From an uncultured Dorea sp. (lineage in GTDB: Bacteria > Bacillota > Clostridia > Lachnospirales > Lachnospiraceae), in contig CAQNVT010000026.1 of assembly GCA_948844705.1 (NCBI GenBank), forward strand, positions 1 through 5,322: a stretch of 5,322 bases of DNA. Direction: 5' to 3'. Shown here in pieces: positions 1-5,322 of the stretch. Each line of letters opens with the position of its first letter. The first letter of the stretch is position 1. The notes beneath the pieces are model-generated. The model did not search any database, was not told where the DNA came from, and saw nothing but the letters and a program-made list of their open reading frames with translations. The position numbers were made by a program, and so were the translations under genes.

Positions 1-1772
1 GAATCACTGCTCTTCGCGCGCTGATGACGGAACGCGGATATGACGTTTATCTGGTTCCTACCGATGACAATCATCAAAGCGAATATGTTGGGGAACATTT
101 TAAGGCAAGAGCATTTATTACAGGCTTCACAGGCTCTGCAGGAACCGCTGTGATCACACAGACGGAGGCAGGCCTCTGGACCGACGGAAGGTATTTTATC
201 CAGGCCGCAAATCAGCTTGAGGGAAGCGGTGTTGTACTGTTTAAGATGGGTGAGCCGGATGTGCCGACCGTAGAGGAATATATCGGAAAGATTCTTCCTG
301 AAGGCGGAAAATTAGGTTTTGACGGCCGTGTCGTTGCCATGGGCAGCGGACAGGAGCTTGAAAAAGCCGTTGCTTCCAAAAACGGAAGCATCGATTATTC
401 CGAGGATCTGATCGACCGTATCTGGGAAGACCGTCCGCCTCTCTCCGAGAAGCCTGCATTCGCACTCGGTGAGGAATATACCGGAGAAAGCACGGCAAGT
501 AAGCTCTCCCGGATCCGCGAAGAGATGAAAAAGGAAGGCTGCGACATACATATCATGGCAGCGCTCGACGATATCTGCTGGACGACCAACCTGCGCGGAG
601 ATGACATTGAATATTTCCCGCTTCTTTTATCCTATGCGGTCATTACGATGGAAGACATGAAGCTCTATGTGGATGAGCGTAAGCTTACCGGGGAGATGAA
701 AGCAAAGCTCTCAGAAGCCGGCGTGTCCATTCATCCCTATAATGCGATTTATGAAGATGTAAAATCACTTCCTTCCGACAGCGCGATCTGGGTTGACCCT
801 GCAAGGCTTAATTATGCTCTTTACAACAATCTTCCAAAGGATGCGAAGATCATTGAAAAGACGAATCCGTCCGTTCTGATGAAGGCAATGAAAAACGACA
901 CCGAAATTAAGAACATCATTAAGGCCCATGAAAAGGACGGCGTCGCTATTACAAAATTCATGCACTGGCTCAAGAAAAACGTAGGTAAGACAGAAATCAC
1001 GGAAATCAGCGCCGCCGAAAAATTAGAGGAATTCCGTAAGGAGCAGGAAGGCTATCTGTGGCAGAGCTTTGAGCCGATCTGCGGCTCCGGCAAGCACGGC
1101 GCTATCGTCCACTATTCCGCCACACCGGAAACAAATGTCCCGGTTGTGACAGACGGACTTTTCCTTACCGATACCGGCGGCGGATATATGGAGGGCTCTA
1201 CCGATATCACAAGAACCTTCGCCTTCGGAAAGCTCACGGACCGCATGAAAGAAGACTTTACAACAGTGCTTCTGTGCAACCTGCGGCTTGCAAGAGCCGT
1301 TTTCCTCCACGGAACCTGCGGCTTCAACCTGGATATTCTTGCAAGAATGCCCGCATGGGAGCGCGGTATTGATTACAACCACGGAACCGGCCACGGCGTA
1401 GGCTATCTTATGAATATCCACGAGGCTCCCTGCGGTTTCCGCATCAAGGTCCGCGAAAGAGAGCGCGCAGTCATTGAAGCCGGCATGATAATCACGGACG
1501 AGCCCGGAATCTACATCGAGGGCTCTCACGGAATCCGTACGGAAAACGAGCTTCTTGTACGTGAAGGACAGAAAACCGAATACGGACAATTCCTGTACTT
1601 TGAGACGATCACCTGCGCTCCGATCGATCTCGACGCTGTCAAGGTTGAAATGCTGACCGCAGAAGACAAAAAACAGCTCAACGAATATCATGCAAAGGTA
1701 TATGATGTCGTTGCTCCTCACCTGAATGACGAGGAGAGAGAATGGCTTAAGGAATATACACGGGCGATCTAA
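1..1772 (+). CDS. pepP: Xaa-Pro aminopeptidase (aminopeptidase P, M24B family), 5'-partial
   Basis: Cytoplasmic metallopeptidase that removes an N-terminal residue preceding proline. The layout is that of the long three-domain form: two creatinase-type N-terminal domains (about residues 1-130 and 135-300, counted from the ATG at 24), the pita-bread M24 catalytic domain (about 305-522) and a short M24 C-terminal domain (about 523-582). The five expected metal ligands are all visible: D383 (LTDTGGG), D394 (STDITRTF), H457 (GTGHGVG), E493 (TDEPGIY) and E507 (RTENELL); H453 and H466 fit the substrate-side histidines. The ATG at 24 is probably not the true start. The frame stays open to the window edge and reads ITALRAL just before it, matching the usual N-terminus of the family, and no ribosome binding site precedes that ATG. 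About ten residues are therefore missing and the full protein would be near 590-600 residues. The gene is convergent with the carboxypeptidase remnant and ends 23 bases before a terminator. It looks intact and functional. The gene symbol is by family, since clostridia name it variously. Confidence 0.93.
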   Translation, partial: ITALRALMTERGYDVYLVPTDDNHQSEYVGEHFKARAFITGFTGSAGTAVITQTEAGLWTDGRYFIQAANQLEGSGVVLFKMGEPDVPTVEEYIGKILPEGGKLGFDGRVVAMGSGQELEKAVASKNGSIDYSEDLIDRIWEDRPPLSEKPAFALGEEYTGESTASKLSRIREEMKKEGCDIHIMAALDDICWTTNLRGDDIEYFPLLLSYAVITMEDMKLYVDERKLTGEMKAKLSEAGVSIHPYNAIYEDVKSLPSDSAIWVDPARLNYALYNNLPKDAKIIEKTNPSVLMKAMKNDTEIKNIIKAHEKDGVAITKFMHWLKKNVGKTEITEISAAEKLEEFRKEQEGYLWQSFEPICGSGKHGAIVHYSATPETNVPVVTDGLFLTDTGGGYMEGSTDITRTFAFGKLTDRMKEDFTTVLLCNLRLARAVFLHGTCGFNLDILARMPAWERGIDYNHGTGHGVGYLMNIHEAPCGFRIKVRERERAVIEAGMIITDEPGIYIEGSHGIRTENELLVREGQKTEYGQFLYFETITCAPIDLDAVKVEMLTAEDKKQLNEYHAKVYDVVAPHLNDEEREWLKEYTRAI

Positions 1773-1794
1773 AATTAAATATTTGCCGAAAAAC

Positions 1795-1830
1795 CAAAAA
1801 AGCGGCGGGACTTTTTCCTGCCGCTTTTTC
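1795..1830. terminator. Bidirectional rho-independent terminator
   Basis: The left arm at 1801-1810 (AGCGGCGGGA) pairs with the right arm at 1816-1825 (TCCTGCCGCT), with one G-T wobble and a 5-base loop. Flanking A residues (1795-1800) and T residues (1825-1829) extend the stem and give a U-tract in both directions. It lies between the converging aminopeptidase gene and the carboxypeptidase remnant, so it can end transcripts from both sides. Confidence 0.9.
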
Positions 1831-1851
1831 CCTTCTTTATGAAAATCCCTT

Positions 1852-2649
1852 CTACATCAGAAAATCTTCTGCCAATTCCAGCATAACGCTCTTATAGCTC
1901 TCCTTCTCAACCGCTTCTGTCGTAAGGATATCCACGCTTCCGATCTCGGTTCCGTTTAGATAATATTTTGCCTCTCCTGCCTTCTGCCCTTTCTTTACAG
2001 GCGCCTTTATGCTCTTTTTCATGGAAACCTTCCGCTCGATGGCAGAAAGGTCTGCCCCGGTCGTATCAATATATGTAAACGGCTCTTTCTGGGCTGCCGC
2101 GGCCTCTTCCTTTACTCCGCGCTTCACAGGAACAGACTCTGCCTTTTCTGCATCCTCTTCCGCATACTTCCGGCATTTTCCGAAGCCGTAATTAAGAAGC
2201 GCCGTCGCATCCCTGACCCGGGCCTTGTTGTCGTCTGCCGCCATAATAACCGCGATCAGTTCCAGTCCGTCCTTTTCGGCCGTGGCCGATACGCAGAATT
2301 TCGCCTTACTTGTAGAGCCTGTTTTAAGACCCGTAGCATACTGGTACTGACGTATCAGCTTATTCGTATTCGTAAGCCCGAATTCCGATGTCCCCTTTTT
2401 GGTCGTATGCGTAATATTTTCCATCCAGATCGTACAGTAATCATGAATCTGCGGATATTTCGTAATCAGCTCCCGGGACATAAGGGCAATGTCCCTTGCC
2501 GTCGTCTCGTGGCCGTCCGTGTCCAGGCCGTTGCAATTGACAAAATGCGTATTTTCCATTCCAAGCCCTTTGGCCCGCTCATTCATCTGCGAAACAAATT
2601 CCTCCTCATTTCCGCAGATATGTTCTGCCATAGCCACACAGGCGTCATT
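1852..2649 (-). pseudogene. D-alanyl-D-alanine carboxypeptidase (PBP5/DacF-like, S11), N-terminally truncated
   Basis: Intact relatives are secreted penicillin-binding proteins that trim the terminal D-Ala from peptidoglycan stem peptides. Homology begins at the Asn codon 2649-2647 and reads NDACVAMAEH, the end of the SxN motif region (usually S-x-N-D-A). Counting from the GTG at 2637, the KTG motif is at residues 105-107 (GLKTGSTSKAKF). An Ala/Glu/Lys-rich linker follows at about 155-185, then a PBP5-type C-terminal beta domain (about 188-250) and a short tail ending ELAEDFLM. The signal peptide, the SxxK serine/lysine pair and the SxN serine are absent; the residues before Asn read PFY, not S-x. 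The missing part is roughly 110-150 residues of a protein normally near 400. The frame is open upstream for 15 codons until the recombinase stop codon at 2683. The GTG at 2637 is simply the Val of the family sequence and has no ribosome binding site, so it is unlikely to be a start. The fragment should have no peptidase activity. It could instead be the 3' half of a gene split by an element, with the 5' half outside the window, or a misjoined contig. Confidence 0.85.
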
Positions 2650-2682
2650 GTAAAAAGGAAGACGTACTATGCCCTGATATTT

Positions 2683-4257
2683 CTAACCTTTAAATCTATA
2701 AAAAATGCTGACAGAGCCGTCCTCATGTACCTCAATTTTCTCAATAAGCTCCAGCACCGTCTCTCTGGTAAGCTCATCGATATCAATGTAATTTATAAAG
2801 CTGTTCACCCATACATCACATTCGCGGCCCTGCTTCTTCTGCTTCTGATACCGCTCCTTAAGATATGCGAGCCGCTTCTTTAATTCACTGATTTCCTCTT
2901 CAAATTCTTGTATGTAGGACACGTATTCTTCTTCCGAGATCATTTCCTCCATATAATTCCGATAAGTCCTTTTTTTGTAAGTTTCCCTGCGTAAAACCTC
3001 ATTTTCCGTGCGGCGAATCCTCGTCTGGATCTTCTCTGCCTCGCTGTTCTCCCGTCTTATTTGCCTCAGATAAGTAATATCCTCCGGTGTCAGTATTTTT
3101 CCGGCTTCCTTTTTAAGAGCAGATAACACGGTATCCTTCAGCTGCTCATAATTTACGGCATGGCTTGTACAGAGCTTTTTTCCCTGTGTCTTATAGGTTT
3201 TACAGTAATACCCCGTGAACCGATGCTCTCCCCTCCGTTCATACATTCTCACCATGGCATGCTTGCAGTCCGCGCAGTAAAGAATCCCGGAGAACAGGGC
3301 GGCCTCACCGCTGCTTCTGACCGTTCTGGTGCGTATTTTCTGCCTTTCCTGCACCTTCTTAAAAATATCCGGCGGGATGATCTCCTCATGCATACCGACA
3401 ACCCGGATCCATCTGTCCTCGGGCTGTTTTACATGTCTTTTATCCTTATATGAGAGATTATTGTATTTATTCTGGACTACATTTCCTATATAAACCTCAT
3501 TATTTAATATCGTATGTACCGTCTGATATGACCAGGCCGTTGTCGTCTTAAGCTCATGGGAATTACGGTAATTGATACCCAGAACCTCTCTTTTATATCT
3601 CGAAGGAATCAATATTCCTTCCTCTGTAAGTATCCTTCCGATCTTCGCCTTTCCGTACCCTTTCAAATAGAGCCGATAGATTCTGCGGACTACATCTGCC
3701 GCATATTCGTCTATGACCAGATGGTTGTGGTTTTCCGGATCCTTTATATAGCCGTATGGACAGGACGCGCCCAGATACTGCCCGGCTCTCATCTTTGCCC
3801 TGAATGCACTCCGTATATTGCCGGACAGATCCTCACAGTACCATTCATTGACCAGGCCGTTGATTTGGCGGGATTTTTTATTTCCAAGGTTAAACGTATC
3901 TGCCCCGTCTACAACTCCGATAAAGCGGATCCCCAGATTCGGGAAATCATGGTGCAGATATTTTTCTATATGCTCCATGCTGCGGGAAAACCTGGATTGG
4001 GATTTGGCGATCACCACATCAAACCGGTCAAGCCTGGCATCCGTCAGCATACGTTCAAATTCCGGTCTCGTATCGTAAAGTCCGCTCTCGTCGTCATCCG
4101 AATATACTTCGACAATCTGAAAATTCTTTTCAAGCGCATAGTCTGTAAGAAGAAGCCGCTGGTTTTTGATACTGGCGCTGTCGTCGCCTTTATTTAATTT
4201 ATCCTGATCCTCCTTGGACAAGCGAAGATATAATGCCGCTCTGTTCTTTTCCTTCAT
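2683..4257 (-). CDS. Large serine recombinase (site-specific integrase/excisionase)
   Basis: A 524-residue serine recombinase of the type that integrates and excises clostridial transposons, genomic islands and some phages by double-strand cutting at short att sites. Domains in order: resolvase-type catalytic domain (about 5-155), with the probable nucleophile S14 in YLRLSKED and the conserved arginines R89 and R92 in QSRFSRS; recombinase domain (about 160-285, starting near GASCPYGY); zinc ribbon with C328, C331, C352 and C363; a charged coiled coil at about 403-475; and a C-terminal segment (about 484-524) ending in an ELIEKIEVHE-type sequence common in Firmicute members. Length is within the usual 500-570 range for the shorter members, below the roughly 700 residues of TnpX. 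The start is supported by a GAGAAGGAA ribosome binding site (4262-4270) just upstream of the ATG. The gene appears complete, with no frameshift. It is divergent from the DUF1015 gene, and its stop codon is 33 bases from the broken carboxypeptidase. No excisionase or relaxase gene is visible nearby. Confidence 0.95.
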   Translation of the reverse strand: MKEKNRAALYLRLSKEDQDKLNKGDDSASIKNQRLLLTDYALEKNFQIVEVYSDDDESGLYDTRPEFERMLTDARLDRFDVVIAKSQSRFSRSMEHIEKYLHHDFPNLGIRFIGVVDGADTFNLGNKKSRQINGLVNEWYCEDLSGNIRSAFRAKMRAGQYLGASCPYGYIKDPENHNHLVIDEYAADVVRRIYRLYLKGYGKAKIGRILTEEGILIPSRYKREVLGINYRNSHELKTTTAWSYQTVHTILNNEVYIGNVVQNKYNNLSYKDKRHVKQPEDRWIRVVGMHEEIIPPDIFKKVQERQKIRTRTVRSSGEAALFSGILYCADCKHAMVRMYERRGEHRFTGYYCKTYKTQGKKLCTSHAVNYEQLKDTVLSALKKEAGKILTPEDITYLRQIRRENSEAEKIQTRIRRTENEVLRRETYKKRTYRNYMEEMISEEEYVSYIQEFEEEISELKKRLAYLKERYQKQKKQGRECDVWVNSFINYIDIDELTRETVLELIEKIEVHEDGSVSIFYRFKG

Positions 4258-4261
4258 AGCT

Positions 4262-4270
4262 TTCCTTCTC
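4262..4270 (-). promoter_or_regulatory. Ribosome binding site of the serine recombinase
   Basis: Reads GAGAAGGAA on the minus strand, with AAGGA about six bases before the ATG at 4257. It supports that start over internal methionines. A convincing promoter for this gene is not obvious: minus-strand AT-rich stretches such as CATAAAAT (about 4297-4304) and TATAAA (about 4274-4279) lack well-spaced -35 partners. Confidence 0.75.
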
Positions 4271-4326
4271 TCATTTATAAGCAGTAACTTTTCTTCATTT
4301 TATGCCTGGTCACAGTCATTTATCTC

Positions 4327-4355
4327 TTCCACTTTCCATAAACTTCGGTTATAAT
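4327..4355 (+). promoter_or_regulatory. Probable sigma-70-type promoter of the DUF1015 gene
   Basis: A perfect TATAAT box lies at 4350-4355, 32 bases before the ATG at 4388, in an AT-rich divergent region. The best-spaced -35 candidate, TTCCAC at 4327-4332 (17-base spacer), matches TTGACA poorly, so this may be a weak or activator-dependent promoter. The -10 box is the firm part of the call. Confidence 0.6.
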
Positions 4356-4371
4356 AAAACAAAAATTTAAA

Positions 4372-4378
4372 AAAGGAG
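4372..4378 (+). promoter_or_regulatory. Ribosome binding site of the DUF1015 gene
   Basis: AAAGGAG lies nine bases before the ATG at 4388. It is a strong Shine-Dalgarno sequence and fixes the start of this frame. Confidence 0.85.
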
Positions 4379-4387
4379 CTGTCACCT

Positions 4388-4990
4388 ATGACTGTCATTC
4401 GACCCTTTCGGGCGGTGCGCCCCAAAAAGGAGCTTGCATCCTCCATCGCCGCACTTCCCTATGATGTATATACCCGCAGTGAGGCGCGGGAGGCTGTAAA
4501 GTCACGACCTCTGTCATTCCTTCGAATCGACCGGGCAGAGACTCAGCTTCCGGAAAGCACAGACATGTACTCCCAGATTGTATACGATAAGGCACAGGAG
4601 CTTTTTTCATCCATGCGCTCTGACGGGCTCTTCATTCAGGACAGCGCACCCTGCTACTATATTTATGCACTTACCATGGATAACCGGACCCAGACCGGGC
4701 TTGTCGGCTGTGCGTCCATCGACGATTATCTGGAAAACCGGATAAAAAAGCATGAAAACACCCGGGAGGACAAGGAGCTGGACCGGATACGCCACGTAGA
4801 TGCCTTAAGCGCACAGACCGGGCCTATCTTTCTTACCTGTCACAAACATGCCCGCCTGAATCATATTCTGGATACCGTAAAACAGACAGAGCCTCTCTAT
4901 GATTTCACTACGGAGGATCAGGTGCGCCAACAGGTCTGGAAGATAGATGATGAAAATACAATCCTTGAGATCGGACAGCTTTTCTCTTCC
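4388..4990 (+). CDS. DUF1015 family protein, N-terminal half only (3' end replaced)
   Basis: Member of the DUF1015 family, conserved cytoplasmic proteins of about 400-430 residues found in many bacteria. In clostridia the gene is often near serine biosynthesis genes (recalled, and not visible here). Recognition rests on the N-terminus MTVIRPFRAVRP, on LPYDVYTRSEA, and on the block IKKHENTREDKELDRIRHVD followed by AQTGPIFLTC, all characteristic of the family. About 200 residues are present. The match ends near ENTILEIGQLFS, just before the place where the family normally carries its hallmark ADGHHR-type motif, which is missing. The frame does not stop; it runs on into unrelated sequence up to the window edge. 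The start is supported by a strong ribosome binding site and a TATAAT box. The biochemical role of this family is not firmly known to me, and no function is assigned. GC over 4388-5000 is about 51%. The intact gene probably existed in the source organism and the break is probably artificial. Confidence 0.85.
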
Positions 4991-5322
4991 GATTATTCGC
5001 GTTGGGGGGCGGAAAAACGGATGTATTCACCGTTTATTACCCGTTTGGAGAGTGGTGGCTATGCCGTTGTGTTTCAGGTGAACGACTATTCACCGTGCTT
5101 TGCCGTGGCTTGGTCGGCAGACCTTGTCACATGGCGCCCGCAGGACTATCCGCGAATGTCTGTCAAGGGGTGTCTCGCTCCGGTGATACGTCATGACGGC
5201 GGTGGGCGCTATACCGTGCTTTTCAAGACCAAGGACGGCGGTGTGCGCAAGACATCGACCGACGCAGCGTTCCGCCATTTCACACCTGATGTGGCTGCTA
5301 CTCCGGCTGAATATGCCGATGC
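4991..5322 (+). CDS. Fragment of a glycosidase/beta-propeller-like protein, Bacteroidota-like, joined in frame to DUF1015
   Basis: From about 4991 the frame started at 4388 continues without a stop to the right edge but no longer resembles DUF1015. It reads WGAEKRMYSPFITRL, then VFQVNDYSPCFAVAWSADL, VTWRPQDYP, GCLAPVIRHDGGGRYTVLFK and TKDGG. The alternation of 'YSP.i....gGY..vfq', 'a.S.DLvtW..qdyP' and 'aPvi....gg.Y.v.f' resembles the blades of GH43-like five-bladed propellers in secreted Bacteroidota glycan-degrading proteins. No catalytic acid can be assigned from so short a piece, so family and substrate stay open. It has neither its own start nor a ribosome binding site. GC is about 57% over 5001-5322, against about 51% just upstream. 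Its true gene would begin before and end after this piece. Confidence 0.5.

Larger units (their letters stand above)
2650..4387. mobile_element. Candidate recombinase-bearing insertion; left end near 2650, right end unresolved
   Basis: A large serine recombinase gene sits where the carboxypeptidase reading frame is cut. Only 33 bases separate its stop codon from the first recognisable carboxypeptidase codon. In some clostridial serine-recombinase elements (the Tn5397/TndX type) the recombinase gene lies close to one element end, which would fit. The junction reads TACAATGACGCC and includes a GA dinucleotide, the kind of crossover core described for that family; a dinucleotide alone is weak evidence. 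No second junction and no 5' half of the carboxypeptidase is visible. The right boundary given here is just the start of the next gene, so the extent is a guess. No other cargo genes are seen. Confidence 0.35.

Noticed and set aside
1023..1721. Long minus-strand open frame (232 codons)
   Set aside because: It lies wholly opposite the catalytic domain of the aminopeptidase gene, has no recognisable protein family, and is explained as an antisense shadow of a conserved gene.
24..1772. Aminopeptidase P starting at the ATG at 24
   Set aside because: The frame is open to the window edge and the upstream codons (ITALRAL) fit the family N-terminus, while no ribosome binding site precedes this ATG.
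1852..2637. Carboxypeptidase fragment as an independent short gene starting at the GTG at 2637
   Set aside because: The GTG encodes the normal Val of the family sequence, homology continues upstream of it, there is no Shine-Dalgarno sequence, and the catalytic SxxK is absent.
2407..2883. Plus-strand open frame spanning the carboxypeptidase-recombinase junction
   Set aside because: It is antisense to two real coding sequences and crosses the junction between them; it has no ribosome binding site and no family resemblance.
3556..4197. Plus-strand open frame of 213 codons
   Set aside because: It lies opposite the catalytic and recombinase domains of the serine recombinase; the translated sequence resembles no family and the opposite strand is clearly coding.
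2683..4257. Phase-variation invertase acting on an invertible promoter
   Set aside because: The protein has the large-serine-recombinase layout with zinc ribbon and coiled coil, not a short invertase, and no convincing inverted repeats flank a promoter here.
5002..5278. Small overlapping open frames on both strands at the right end
   Set aside because: They overlap the continuous plus-strand frame that gives a propeller-like protein, and their translations are Arg/Cys-rich shadows without family resemblance.

Overview
The window looks like chromosomal DNA of a moderate-GC Firmicute, most probably a gut Lachnospiraceae-type clostridium. That reading rests on the kinds of protein encoded (a long three-domain Xaa-Pro aminopeptidase, a DacF-like D-Ala-D-Ala carboxypeptidase, a clostridial large serine recombinase and a DUF1015 protein), AAGGAG-type ribosome binding sites and an AT-rich promoter. 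The assignment is from recalled family resemblance, not from a search.

Layout from left to right: (1) A plus-strand aminopeptidase P gene whose first few codons lie off the left edge; it ends at 1772. (2) A short convergent intergenic region with a bidirectional rho-independent terminator at about 1795-1830. (3) On the minus strand, the C-terminal two thirds of a penicillin-binding-protein-5-type D-Ala-D-Ala carboxypeptidase (stop at 1852). Recognisable homology stops abruptly at about 2649, in the middle of the SxN motif, so the signal peptide and the catalytic SxxK serine are absent. (4) Only about 33 bases further, the stop codon of a complete minus-strand large serine recombinase (2683-4257). 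(5) A 130-base AT-rich divergent region holding the ribosome binding sites of both flanking genes and a TATAAT box. (6) A plus-strand DUF1015 gene beginning at 4388. After about 200 codons its family resemblance ends at about 4985-5000, and the same open frame continues to the right edge as something different: a glycosidase or beta-propeller-like sequence of Bacteroidota flavour with higher GC (about 57% against about 51%, counted by hand).

Two things need explaining. The carboxypeptidase is broken exactly beside the recombinase, as expected if a recombinase-bearing element inserted in it. However, the missing N-terminal half is not on the other side of the recombinase within this window. 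The DUF1015 frame changes identity in mid-gene. The second junction is most simply an assembly or amplification chimera; the first is either a real integration or rearrangement, or another artefact. Apart from these junctions the genes are ordinary, and I see no new multi-gene system, RNA gene or CRISPR array.
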